A program made the translations under genes and the position numbers. The notes beneath the pieces were generated by a model. The model saw only the letters and a list, made by a program, of their open reading frames with translations. It made no database searches and had not been told where the DNA came from. Below, piece by piece: positions 7,172 through 16,252 of a DNA stretch of 64,000 bases (its first letter is position 1; every line of letters starts with the position of its first letter). Where the stretch lies: positions 1-64,000 of the forward strand of contig CACOHP010000003.1 of the NCBI GenBank assembly GCA_902627045.1. The letters run 5' to 3'. The DNA is from an uncultured Pelagibacteraceae bacterium (GTDB lineage: Bacteria > Pseudomonadota > Alphaproteobacteria > Pelagibacterales > Pelagibacteraceae).

Positions 7172-9661
7172 TTATTGGTTTAAGTTAAGATCTTTAAGAA
7201 TTAAAAAAGGACTTTCTTTATTTGTTTTTTTTACCAAAAACTTTTTGTTTTTTTTATTAGGGTTATATTTAAAAAAAATATCTTTATTTTTCTCAAAAAC
7301 TTTATAATTCATCATTGTAAGTAGCTTTTTAAAATTTTCTTTACTACATCCTAGTAGATTAATCATCTCAGGGACCATTTTGACCATTTTTTTGTTTTCT
7401 CCATTATTATCTGAATTAAATATTTGTAAGAACAATCTTTCAAGAATATCAATTCTCACGAAGAAAGTGTCAAATTTTTCAAATCCACATAACAGCATGA
7501 AATTTTTATTTTTAAAATCCTTAGTATTTAAAAAATTTAAACCAAATGTAGGGGGTTTTAAATTATAATACTTTTGATGATAATTTTTCCACAATAGCGT
7601 CCTTAAAGAAACTGCATCTGGTTTTATTAATTTATATAGAAATATATGATATCTTCCAAATTTTACTCCCAAGTTGCGTAAAATTTTTCTCTCATTTTGA
7701 TCTAACTTATTTAAATATTCTGAAACTTGTTCTCTTTTTATAACACCATTATTTTCATAAAGTTGATACGCTAGAGCTTTCGTTGATGTATTTTTTTCTT
7801 TTATGTTTTTTAAATCAAGTAAACTTTTTAAAACTTTACTAATCTTATTTTTTAACCATCTATTCATAAATTCCAACAATTTTTGCTTTTGACTTTGTTC
7901 CAAAATATCATCAACTATTAATTCTAAATTGGGATTCAAATAATCTTTACCTGCTGTTAATCTTCCTATTATTGAGTTATTCCAATAAATTTTAAAGTCA
8001 TCCCTAAGTTCAATAAGACCTGTATCAATTATAATTTTAATTCTTTTTTCGAGTTCAGGCCCCACAGATTGTCTAGCTGCCTTTTTTAGAGATTTAATGT
8101 CTGTCTCTAAAGCTCCTTTTTTTAAATCCAATTCTAATTTGAGACCATTGATTTTGCCGATAAACTGATTGTCTATTATCACATCATTGTTTTCCAAAAT
8201 TTCTGTTTTGAATTCCATATCTTGTTTCAAACCTCTCGCAAGAATGCTCGCACGTTTATCAATAAAAGTTTTTGTAAGCTCTTCATGCAATCTGTCCGAA
8301 AGTCTATCCTCTAATAACTTTGTTTTTTCTACCCAATAATTACGATTTTCTACCCAATTATTTTTATTCGAAACATAGGACCAAGTTCTTACATTTGCAA
8401 TTCTATTTGATAAAGAATCGACATTCCCCTCTAATTTATCAAGTTTCATAAGTTGTAACCGCATATAATCTTCAGTTATTTTGCCTTTTTTGCTGTTCAA
8501 ATATTTGAAAACATTCCCAATTACCTCATAATGATTACCGTACGTTTTTTTTACAAAATCAGGTATTTGACAGCATTCCCACAAAAGTTTCAATTTCTCT
8601 TGATTGGATTTGATATTTTCAAAATCTTTTTCTCTTAAAAAAAACTTTAAGGCTTTTTCATCCTCACATTCATATATTTTTCTCAACCAGTCCTTATGTG
8701 GTTTTTCATCTAGTGACTTTATTAATAAAGAGGAGCTACCAAAATTCAAATCCGAATTTCTCCAAAATAAATAACTGATTTCTTCAAATTTATGATTTTC
8801 GAGTAACTCAACATTCTCAGGACTTATTACTCCACATTGACCTGTTATACCAAAACTACCATCATTCGTATATCTTCCTGCTCTACCAGCAATTTGACCA
8901 ATTTCTGATAAATTTAACCTTCTCAATTTTTTTCCATCAAATTTTTTTAAATTTGAGAAATACACATGATTGAGATCCATATTTATACCCATTCCAATGG
9001 CATCAGTTGCAACTAAAAAATCAACATCTCCAGATTGATACAATTCAACTTGAGCATTTCTAGTTTTTGGGCTGAGAGACCCCATAACAATTGATGCCCC
9101 TCCTTTCTGTCTTCTGATAAGTTCAGCTATCGCGTAAACCTCTTCTGCAGAAAATGCAATTATAGCTGTTTTTCGATCAATTCTTGAAATTTTTTTGTGG
9201 CCAGAGTAAGAAAGTTTTGACAAACGACTCCTATTAATAAATTCTATATCGTCATCTAGTTTAGTAATTATATTCTTAATTGTATTTGAACCCATAAACA
9301 TTGTTAATTTTTCACCTCTCATATTTAAAAGTCTATCTGTAAAAATATGGCCCCGTTCATGATCTGAGCACATTTGAATTTCATCAATAGCTACAAATTC
9401 CAATTGCTTATCAATTGGCATAGATTCGACAGTACATAAAAAATATTTAGCATCAGATGGAATAATTTTTTCCTCACCAGTTATTAATGCTACCTTATCT
9501 GTGTTTAGTTTTTTTAATAGTTTGTCGTAAACCTCACGCGCTAATAATCTTAATGGAAAACCAATCATGCCACTTTCAAAAGACAACATTGTCTCTATTG
9601 CAAGGTGGGTTTTTCCAGTATTAGTCGGACCAAGAATTGCTGATATTTTATTTTTACTCAT
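7172..9661 (-). CDS. Suv3-like DEAD/DExH-type helicase
   Basis: An 829-residue superfamily 2 helicase of the mitochondrial Suv3 type kept by many Alphaproteobacteria. Walker A is GPTNTGKTHLA (residues 11-21), motif II reads DEIQ near residue 92 as in Suv3, and motifs V/VI are ATDAIGMGINM and QIAGRAGR near residues 219 and 257. The C-terminal half contains the Suv3-type region with GRYHIFLYKLIKPDA. Mitochondrial Suv3 unwinds RNA in the degradosome, so a role in RNA turnover is likely but inferred. It opens a minus-strand operon with terB, fdxA and carD. In other Alphaproteobacteria an S4-domain gene often sits between helicase and fdxA; here terB does. Confidence 0.87.
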   Translation of the reverse strand: MSKNKISAILGPTNTGKTHLAIETMLSFESGMIGFPLRLLAREVYDKLLKKLNTDKVALITGEEKIIPSDAKYFLCTVESMPIDKQLEFVAIDEIQMCSDHERGHIFTDRLLNMRGEKLTMFMGSNTIKNIITKLDDDIEFINRSRLSKLSYSGHKKISRIDRKTAIIAFSAEEVYAIAELIRRQKGGASIVMGSLSPKTRNAQVELYQSGDVDFLVATDAIGMGINMDLNHVYFSNLKKFDGKKLRRLNLSEIGQIAGRAGRYTNDGSFGITGQCGVISPENVELLENHKFEEISYLFWRNSDLNFGSSSLLIKSLDEKPHKDWLRKIYECEDEKALKFFLREKDFENIKSNQEKLKLLWECCQIPDFVKKTYGNHYEVIGNVFKYLNSKKGKITEDYMRLQLMKLDKLEGNVDSLSNRIANVRTWSYVSNKNNWVENRNYWVEKTKLLEDRLSDRLHEELTKTFIDKRASILARGLKQDMEFKTEILENNDVIIDNQFIGKINGLKLELDLKKGALETDIKSLKKAARQSVGPELEKRIKIIIDTGLIELRDDFKIYWNNSIIGRLTAGKDYLNPNLELIVDDILEQSQKQKLLEFMNRWLKNKISKVLKSLLDLKNIKEKNTSTKALAYQLYENNGVIKREQVSEYLNKLDQNERKILRNLGVKFGRYHIFLYKLIKPDAVSLRTLLWKNYHQKYYNLKPPTFGLNFLNTKDFKNKNFMLLCGFEKFDTFFVRIDILERLFLQIFNSDNNGENKKMVKMVPEMINLLGCSKENFKKLLTMMNYKVFEKNKDIFFKYNPNKKNKKFLVKKTNKESPFLILKDLNLNQ

Positions 9662-9885
9662 TCTATGTTTGGTATATTTTTTTTTTAACCTACCAGATAT
9701 TGTTAGCGCTAAAGAACAAAAATAGACTAAAACAAGACCGAATCGAAGGTTTAAAAGTTCTTATTTTAAATTAATCAAATTATTTTAGCATATATATAAA
9801 ATTTTATATAATCATTAATATTTTTCTTCAGAGGTTTTTAACCTTTGATCAATTTAATTCATTTTTAACAAATTAGTCAAAAATA

Positions 9886-10299
9886 CTAAGTATTGATAGG
9901 CTTACTTTTTAGGATTTTCCAAATACCATTGGCAGTAGTTATTATTTCACCTTTACATTCAAGTTCACAAAATAAAAACACAAGTGTTTTAGTTTTTTTT
10001 AAAATTTTAACATGACCGATAATTTCATCTCCAATTTTAGATGTACCAATAAATTTCAAATCTAATGAAATTGTTACACATGGCGATGGTTTTGCGGATC
10101 TATGAGCCGCTGAACCTGATCCAGCATCAATTAAAGCTGCTAAGTATCCACCATGAGTTATTCCTGCAGCATTCAAATGGTCTTTTGTTATCGTAGATTT
10201 AAATTCATACTGATTTTCAGAAATATTTCTAAATAAAACTCCCCCATTATGTTTCATAAATCCTGGTTTTAAACTTATTTGCTCAAATTTATCTGTCAT
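9886..10299 (-). CDS. PaaI-family hotdog thioesterase
   Basis: A 137-residue hotdog-fold protein with the motif AAGITHGGYLAALIDAGSGSA (only the core HGG and the following Asp matter), typical of PaaI/YbgC-like acyl-CoA thioesterases, followed by the strand TISLDLKFIGTSKIGDEI. It hydrolyses acyl- or aryl-CoA thioesters in the cytoplasm. The substrate is not visible. A 32-residue membrane peptide frame ends 7 nt upstream and could be co-transcribed. The thiolase gene is close but divergent, with tRNA-Arg between. The 224-nt spacer 9662-9885 beyond its 3' end is AT-rich with no gene I can support. Confidence 0.82.
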   Translation of the reverse strand: MTDKFEQISLKPGFMKHNGGVLFRNISENQYEFKSTITKDHLNAAGITHGGYLAALIDAGSGSAAHRSAKPSPCVTISLDLKFIGTSKIGDEIIGHVKILKKTKTLVFLFCELECKGEIITTANGIWKILKSKPINT

Positions 10300-10306
10300 A
10301 GATTTC

Positions 10307-10405
10307 TTACAATATAAAAGTTAAAATTAATAAAATTATAAAGATTATTATAAAAAAATAAACTACGGACATTTGTAAAGATGATTTAAGTAGCCAATCA
10401 AACAT
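10307..10405 (-). CDS. Possible 32-residue single-TM peptide
   Basis: A short frame starting ATG at 10405 and ending TAA at 10307, between tRNA-Arg and the thioesterase on the same strand. It opens MFDWLLKSSLQMSVVYFF and continues as an almost pure Ile/Leu/Phe/Thr helix of about 20 residues, an N-in or N-out single-span membrane peptide. There is no Shine-Dalgarno. AT-rich DNA easily yields hydrophobic frames, so this stays tentative; its support is the tight fit between tRNA (12 nt) and paaI-like gene (7 nt). Confidence 0.4.
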   Translation of the reverse strand: MFDWLLKSSLQMSVVYFFIIIFIILLILTFIL

Positions 10406-10416
10406 TTATATTTTTT

Positions 10417-10493
10417 TGGTGCGCCTGCTAGGAGTCGAACCCAGAACCTCCTGGTCCGTAGCCAAGCGCTCTATCCAGTTGAGCTACAGGCGC
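10417..10493 (-). tRNA. tRNA-Arg (ACG)
   Basis: On the minus strand the acceptor arms GCGCCTG and CAGGCGC pair perfectly with an encoded ACCA end. Stem CTTGG/CCAGG encloses loop CTACGGA, giving anticodon ACG. A34 must be deaminated to inosine by TadA to read CGU, CGC and CGA codons. T-arm GGGTTCGACTCC-type loop is intact. Confidence 0.95.
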
Positions 10494-10564
10494 ATTTATA
10501 ATTTTATTTAAATACAATATATTAATTTTTAGTATATTTTAATAATAAGATAAATTTAAAATTT

Positions 10565-11740
10565 ATGACAGATAAATTAAAAGAGGTTGTAATCGTTAGT
10601 GCTGTTAGGACACCTATAGGATCTTACAAAGGTTCATTAAAAAAATTAAGATCTGATCAACTTGGATCTTTAGTGATTAAAGAAGCTTTAAAATTGAGCA
10701 AATTTAGCTCAGATGAAGTGGATGAAGTGATAATGGGTCAGGTATTAACCGCTGGAGCTGGACAGAACCCTGCTAGACAAGCTGCAATAAATGCTGGAAT
10801 ACCAATTTCAAAACCAGCCCATATTATAAATCAAGTGTGCGGGTCTGGATTAAGGGCAGTAATATCGGGTTATCAATCAATCAAATTAGGGGAGTCATTA
10901 AATGTTATTTCTGGAGGACAAGAAAATATGTCAATAACTCCGCATTCAATTTTTCTTAGAGATCAAAAAAAAATTTCAGAGGACAAACTAATAGATACAA
11001 TGATTAATGATGGATTAATGGATGCATTCAATAATTATCACATGGGTGTTACAGCAGAAAATGTTGCAAAAAAATTTAGTATATCTCGAAAAGAACAAGA
11101 CGAGTTTGCTCTGAGTTCTCAAAAAAAAACAGAGGAAGCTGTCAAAAATAATAAATTTGATGATGAGTTAATAAAAGTGGACCTAGATTATAATACACTA
11201 AATTCAGATGAGCATCCACGAATAGGTTTAAAAATTTCCGATTTAGAAAAACTTAAAACAGTTTTTAGAGAAAATGGGACAGTAACACCTGGAAATTCCT
11301 CTGGTATAAACGACGGTGCTGCAGCTTTATTTTTAACTACATTCAAAGAAGCTGAAAAAAAATCTATTAAACCACTTGCAAAAATAGTGTCATGGGCATC
11401 AGTTGGAGTAGATCCAACTTTAATGGGTCTTGGGCCAATAGAAGCTGTTAACAAAGCAATTAAAAAAGCTAGATGGAATTTAGGTGAAGTTGATTTATTC
11501 GAAATCAATGAGGCTTTTGCAGCTCAAAGTATAGCTGTAATTCGTAAATTAGGTATTGACCAAAGTAAAGTTAACGTAAATGGTGGAGCAATTGCTTTAG
11601 GCCATCCCATTGGTGCATCAGGAGCAAGGATACTTGTAACTCTAATACATGAAATGAATAGACAAAAAAAAAATAAAGGCTGCGCAACTCTCTGCATTGG
11701 GGGTGGAATGGGTATAGCTTTATGTGTTGAAAGAATTTAG
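10565..11740 (+). CDS. Acetyl-CoA C-acetyltransferase (thiolase)
   Basis: A 391-residue thiolase II. The nucleophilic cysteine is in INQVCGSGLRAV near residue 91, the active-site His in GGAIALGHPIGASGAR near residue 350, and the second cysteine in CIGGGMG near residue 380; NEAFAAQ is also intact. Length and motifs fit biosynthetic acetoacetyl-CoA thiolases (PhaA/AtoB), which condense two acetyl-CoA or run in reverse. No phaB or phaC is nearby, so PHB synthesis is not implied. The cytoplasmic enzyme could serve fatty-acid or ketone-body-like turnover together with acyl-CoA ligase and thioesterase of this region. Stop overlaps a small antisense frame by 4 nt. Confidence 0.92.
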   Translation: MTDKLKEVVIVSAVRTPIGSYKGSLKKLRSDQLGSLVIKEALKLSKFSSDEVDEVIMGQVLTAGAGQNPARQAAINAGIPISKPAHIINQVCGSGLRAVISGYQSIKLGESLNVISGGQENMSITPHSIFLRDQKKISEDKLIDTMINDGLMDAFNNYHMGVTAENVAKKFSISRKEQDEFALSSQKKTEEAVKNNKFDDELIKVDLDYNTLNSDEHPRIGLKISDLEKLKTVFRENGTVTPGNSSGINDGAAALFLTTFKEAEKKSIKPLAKIVSWASVGVDPTLMGLGPIEAVNKAIKKARWNLGEVDLFEINEAFAAQSIAVIRKLGIDQSKVNVNGGAIALGHPIGASGARILVTLIHEMNRQKKNKGCATLCIGGGMGIALCVERI

Positions 11741-11853
11741 GAATTTATCTTTCCATACTTCTCTTCTAACAATATTTTTTGTATCCACATTTTAGCATCT
11801 ATACGTGTATTGTCATTTGAATGAGTAAGTGATTTTAACAACTTTTGTATCAT
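11737..11853 (-). CDS. Possible 38-residue small protein
   Basis: A frame ATG (11853) to TAA (11737) convergent with the thiolase and overlapping its stop by 4 nt. The product is amphipathic and charged, opening MIQKLLKSLTHSNDNTRID and ending in WIQKILLEEKYGKINS, which reads more like a real helical protein than random AT-rich sequence. A TTGACA motif (minus strand, 11877-11882) lies 24 nt upstream of the ATG but leaves no good -10 with a leader. No family is recognised. It fills most of the 208-nt thiolase-aceE spacer. Confidence 0.4.
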   Translation of the reverse strand: MIQKLLKSLTHSNDNTRIDAKMWIQKILLEEKYGKINS

Positions 11854-11948
11854 TTTTACACTTAAGAGTAAAAGAGTGTCAAAAAATAGGACAGAATGTG
11901 TTAAAATTTGCAATTCACTAAATTTTTATAGTGTATAAAACATAAAAA

Positions 11949-14900
11949 ATGACTGAAAAATTATTAGTTCCCGATATTGGTGATTTTGAAAATGTTGAGG
12001 TAATTGAATTACTTGTTAAAGAGGGACAAGAAATTAAAATAAATGATCCAGTGGTCACTATTGAGAGTGATAAATCTAGTGTTGAAATTCCATCAACTTT
12101 TTCGGGGAAAATTGAAACCATTGAGGTAAAAGTTGGAGATAAAGTTTCAAAGGGGGATTTACTCCTTAATATATCAAGTCTCACCCAAAAATCTTCTAAA
12201 TTAGAAGAGGTTCCAAAAAATACCGAAAATTTAATTTTAGAGGCCGAAAATTCTTTGAAAAAAAATAAAGAATCAAAAAAGGAAATTTCAGAATTAGAAA
12301 AAACAAAACCAAAGATGATTGAAGTTGTAAAAGAGGGTGATATTGATCCGTTAGAGACAAATGAATGGTTAGAGTCTCTCTCTGATGTTATTGAAAAAGA
12401 TGGTAATCAGAGAGCTCACTATTTGATTAAGGAATTAATCAATAAAGCTTATATGGAGGGAGCCAATATTCCATACACACAAAATACCCCTTATATAAAT
12501 ACAATTCCTGCAAGCGAGGAGAAGAAATCGAATGGTGATCAGAATATAGAAAGAAGAATTAGATCATTAATTAGATGGAATGCTGCTGCAATGGTAGTAA
12601 GGGCAAATAAAAAATTTCCTGAACTTGGGGGTCATATTGGAACTTTTGCATCTGCAGCAACTTTATATGATGTGGGAATGAACCATTTTTGGAGAGCCAA
12701 GAATAATAAATTTGGAGGAGATCTTATTTATTTTCAAGGTCACAGTGCGCCCGGTATGTATGCTAGAGCATTTCTTGAGGGAAGACTTAATGAAAAGCAA
12801 TTGGATAGTTTTAGACAGGAAGTTAAGCCAGGCGGTTTGTCTTCATATCCGCATCCTTGGCTAATGCCAAATTTTTGGCAATTTCCAACGGTCTCAATGG
12901 GTTTAGGACCAATGTTGGCAATTTATCAGGCAAGATATATGAAATACTTGATTAATAGAGGTCTAATTAAGGATGAGGGTAGAAAAGTCTGGGCATTTTT
13001 AGGTGATGGTGAGATGGATGAGCCTGAATCTCTCGGAGCAATTGGTTTAGCAGCTAGAGAGAAGTTAGATAACCTAATATTTGTGGTAAATTGTAATCTT
13101 CAAAGACTAGATGGTCCCGTTCGAGGTAATGGAAAAATTATACAAGAATTAGAGGGAATTTTCAGGGGGGCAGGATGGAATGTTATCAAGGTTATTTGGG
13201 GTTCATATTGGGATTCATTGCTGTCGAATGACAAAACAGGTCATCTTGTTAAAACCATGAATGAAACAGTTGATGGAGAATATCAAGCAATGAAAGCAAG
13301 AGATGGAGCTTACGTTAGAGAAAAATTTTTTGGAAAATATCCAGAAACCTCAGAACTAGTTTCAAGTCTATCAGACAAGGATATCTGGAGATTAAATAGA
13401 GGTGGGCATGATCCTCATAAAGTTTTTGCAGCATATGACAAAGCGTCAAAAAATATTGGAAGTCCAACGGTAGTAATTGCAAAAACTATTAAGGGTTATG
13501 GCATGGGTAAAAGTGGTGAAAGTGTAAATACAACTCATCAAACTAAAAAATTAGATGTTGATGACTTAATGTATTATAGAGATAGATTTGATGTTCCATT
13601 AACAGATCAGCAGGTAAAAAATATTGAATATTACAAACCAGATCCAAATTCCCCTGAGATAAGATATATTAAAGAGAGAAGGCTTCAGTTAGGCGGTTTT
13701 ATTCCCGAGAGGACTACTTATGCAAAACCAATAAAAGCTCCTCCAAAAGATATTTTTGACAATATGAAAGAGTCTACAGGTGAAAAAGAAATGTCAACTA
13801 CTATGGCATTAGTGAGAATGCTTACAAATTTATTGAGAGACAAAAATTTTGCCTCAAGATTAGTTCCTATAATACCAGATGAAGCTAGAACCTTTGGAAT
13901 GGAAGGTTTTTTTCAAAAAATTGGAATATATGCTCATGAGGGACAAAAATATGAACCTGAAGACTCTGCACAATTAAGTTCTTATAGAGAAGAAAAAAGT
14001 GGACAGGTTTTAGAAGAGGGAATTACAGAAGCTGGAGCGATGTCTTCCTGGATTGCAGCAGGAACTTCATATACCAACCATGATATTGAGATGATACCGA
14101 TTTATCTTTTTTACTCTATGTTTGGATTTCAAAGAATTGGAGATTTTGCTTGGGCAGGTGCTGACAGTCAGTCTCGAGGATTTTTGATTGGGGCTACAGC
14201 TGGACGAACAACTCTTGCTGGAGAAGGTTTGCAACATCAAGACGGTCATAGTCATCTTATGGCATCAACTATACCTAACTGTGTATCTTATGATCCAACG
14301 TTTCACTATGAATTAGCAGTTATTTTCAGAGATGGACTGAGAAGAATGCATGAAAAAAATGAAAATATCTTTTATTATATTACAACTATGAATGAAAATT
14401 ACCCACATCCAGCAATACCAAAAGATAAATCTTGTGAGGAAGGTATTTTAAAAGGTATGTATAAAATCAAAGAATTTAATAAGTATAAAAAAACAAAAAT
14501 TCAGTTTTTGGGATCTGGCACGATTTTAAGAGAAATGATTGCGGGTGCAGAAATACTTCAAAACGAATATCAAATTGATAGTGAAATTTGGAGTGTAACA
14601 AGCTTTAATGAATTAAGAAAAGACGGTTTAGATATCGAAAGATATAATCTTTTAAATCCTGACAAGGAACCAAAAAAATCTTACGTTGAAAAATGTTTGG
14701 GTAAAACTGAAGGACCTATTCTTGCTGCTTCCGATTATATGAGAATGAACTCAGATCAAATTAGACCGTACATAAATAAAAGCTTTTATTCACTAGGAAC
14801 TGATGGATTCGGTCGAAGTGATACTAGAAAAAATTTAAGAAATTTTTTTGAGGTTGATAAAGAGCATGTTGTTACATATGGATTAAGTATCTTAGCTAAA

Positions 14901-14987
14901 GAACAGTTAATAGCATCCAAATATACAAATGAGGCTATTAAAAAATACAAAATTGATACTAACAAACCCATGCCAACAAAGCTGTAA
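11949..14987 (+). CDS. aceE: Pyruvate dehydrogenase E1 (homodimeric) with N-terminal lipoyl domain
   Basis: A 1012-residue protein. Residues 1-76 are a complete lipoyl domain (VPDIGDF, then ESDKSSVE with the lipoyl-lysine K42, and KVGDKVSKGDL). A linker of about 50 charged residues follows, then from about residue 125 a full AceE-type E1 (GDIDPLETNEWLESL, ThDP motif GDGEMDEPES). E. coli AceE is 887 residues and has no lipoyl domain, so this is a fusion. E1 decarboxylates pyruvate and reductively acetylates the lipoyl group; carrying its own domain could let E1 load in cis. The gene joins aceF by a TAATG overlap. No lpd (E3) is present in the window. Confidence 0.93.
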   Translation: MTEKLLVPDIGDFENVEVIELLVKEGQEIKINDPVVTIESDKSSVEIPSTFSGKIETIEVKVGDKVSKGDLLLNISSLTQKSSKLEEVPKNTENLILEAENSLKKNKESKKEISELEKTKPKMIEVVKEGDIDPLETNEWLESLSDVIEKDGNQRAHYLIKELINKAYMEGANIPYTQNTPYINTIPASEEKKSNGDQNIERRIRSLIRWNAAAMVVRANKKFPELGGHIGTFASAATLYDVGMNHFWRAKNNKFGGDLIYFQGHSAPGMYARAFLEGRLNEKQLDSFRQEVKPGGLSSYPHPWLMPNFWQFPTVSMGLGPMLAIYQARYMKYLINRGLIKDEGRKVWAFLGDGEMDEPESLGAIGLAAREKLDNLIFVVNCNLQRLDGPVRGNGKIIQELEGIFRGAGWNVIKVIWGSYWDSLLSNDKTGHLVKTMNETVDGEYQAMKARDGAYVREKFFGKYPETSELVSSLSDKDIWRLNRGGHDPHKVFAAYDKASKNIGSPTVVIAKTIKGYGMGKSGESVNTTHQTKKLDVDDLMYYRDRFDVPLTDQQVKNIEYYKPDPNSPEIRYIKERRLQLGGFIPERTTYAKPIKAPPKDIFDNMKESTGEKEMSTTMALVRMLTNLLRDKNFASRLVPIIPDEARTFGMEGFFQKIGIYAHEGQKYEPEDSAQLSSYREEKSGQVLEEGITEAGAMSSWIAAGTSYTNHDIEMIPIYLFYSMFGFQRIGDFAWAGADSQSRGFLIGATAGRTTLAGEGLQHQDGHSHLMASTIPNCVSYDPTFHYELAVIFRDGLRRMHEKNENIFYYITTMNENYPHPAIPKDKSCEEGILKGMYKIKEFNKYKKTKIQFLGSGTILREMIAGAEILQNEYQIDSEIWSVTSFNELRKDGLDIERYNLLNPDKEPKKSYVEKCLGKTEGPILAASDYMRMNSDQIRPYINKSFYSLGTDGFGRSDTRKNLRNFFEVDKEHVVTYGLSILAKEQLIASKYTNEAIKKYKIDTNKPMPTKL

Positions 14988-16246
14988 TGTCTGAAATTGA
15001 AATTAAGGTACCCAACATTGGAGATTTTAAAGATGTTGAAGTTATAGAGGTTTTGATTTCGGAAGGTCAAACATTAAAAAAAGAAGATCCTTTAATAACA
15101 ATAGAGAGTGATAAATCTAGTGTCGAGATACCCTCAAATTTTGATGGTAAAGTTAAATCTTTAAGAATTAAAGTTGGAGATAAAGTTTCAGAAGGTGACC
15201 TAATATTAATTCTGGAAACCCTTTCACAAAAAAAAGAAAAGGTAATAGATAATTCAATTATAAAAAAAGAAAATAAAAAGCCAGATTTAATAAAATCAAA
15301 AATTCAAAAAACAACTTTTGATCAGAATCAATTTACAAACAAATCATCAGCAAGTCCAAAAGCTCGAAAATTTGCCCGAGAACTTGGAGTGGATATTAAT
15401 AAGATTATTGGAAGTGAAAGGAAAGGAAGAGTTGTCGAAAGTGACATAAAATTATTTGTAGCATCAAAATCAAATGATTTTACAAAAAATCGAGCAGAAA
15501 ATAATTTAAAAATAAAACTAGAATATCCGCACTCAGAGTTTGGTAAAATTGAAATAAAAGAAATACCAAGGATTAAAAAATTATCCTCAAAATATTTGAT
15601 GAATTCCTGGACGAATATTCCTCATGTAACTAACCACGATGAGGCAGATATCACTGAACTAGAAGAATTTAGAACATCATTAACAGACATATATACTGGA
15701 AAAAGAAAAAAAATTACGCCGTTAGCTTTTATTATTAAAGCTTTGACTGTGTCATTAAAAAAGTTTCCCAATTTTAATTGCTCTATAGATGAAATTGAAA
15801 ACGGAAAAATGACTATCAAAAAATATTACCACATAGGAATAGCTGTAGACACCCCGCATGGACTAATGGTTCCCAAACTTAGAAACGCTGATAATAAAAA
15901 TATTAATCTGATAAGCTCTGAGCTTAAAAAGTTAAGCGAACAATGTAGAAATTTAAAAGTTGATAAAAAGGAATTGTATGGTGGTTCAATGACCATAACA
16001 AGTTTAGGTGGGATAGGCGGTACATTTTTTACACCAATTATAAATTATCCCGAGGTTGCGATTTTGGGTGTAGGTAAGTCAGAAAAAAAACAAATTTTTT
16101 TAAATGGTAAATTCGTTACCCGCACTATATTGCCCTTATCATTGTCTTACGATCACAGAATTATTGATGGAGCTGAAGCTGCTCGTTTTAATAATGAGTT
16201 AAAAGAAAACCTAGGAATAAATTTTGCTTATAAATTAGCTATCTAA
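14987..16246 (+). CDS. aceF: Dihydrolipoyllysine acetyltransferase (PDH E2)
   Basis: A 419-residue E2 with a single N-terminal lipoyl domain (residues 3-76, lipoyl-lysine K43 in ESDKSSVE), a charged linker, an E3/E1-binding domain at about 117-155 (SPKARKFARELGV, GRVVESDI) and the catalytic acyltransferase domain to the end, with SYDHRIIDGAEAARF holding the catalytic His and Asp. E. coli AceF has three lipoyl domains. Its lipoyl domain is about 65% identical by hand count to the one on AceE, 45 of 69 positions. It transfers acetyl groups to CoA in the PDH complex. Translationally coupled to aceE; an EamA transporter follows 6 nt later. Confidence 0.94.
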   Translation: MSEIEIKVPNIGDFKDVEVIEVLISEGQTLKKEDPLITIESDKSSVEIPSNFDGKVKSLRIKVGDKVSEGDLILILETLSQKKEKVIDNSIIKKENKKPDLIKSKIQKTTFDQNQFTNKSSASPKARKFARELGVDINKIIGSERKGRVVESDIKLFVASKSNDFTKNRAENNLKIKLEYPHSEFGKIEIKEIPRIKKLSSKYLMNSWTNIPHVTNHDEADITELEEFRTSLTDIYTGKRKKITPLAFIIKALTVSLKKFPNFNCSIDEIENGKMTIKKYYHIGIAVDTPHGLMVPKLRNADNKNINLISSELKKLSEQCRNLKVDKKELYGGSMTITSLGGIGGTFFTPIINYPEVAILGVGKSEKKQIFLNGKFVTRTILPLSLSYDHRIIDGAEAARFNNELKENLGINFAYKLAI

Positions 16247-16252
16247 AATAAT

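Noticed and set aside
9662..9885. AT-rich 224-nt spacer with a small AGGTT-TTT-AACCT stem near 9833
   Set aside because: The stem is only 5 bp and lacks a T run, and no frame of note exists; no sRNA can be supported by eye.
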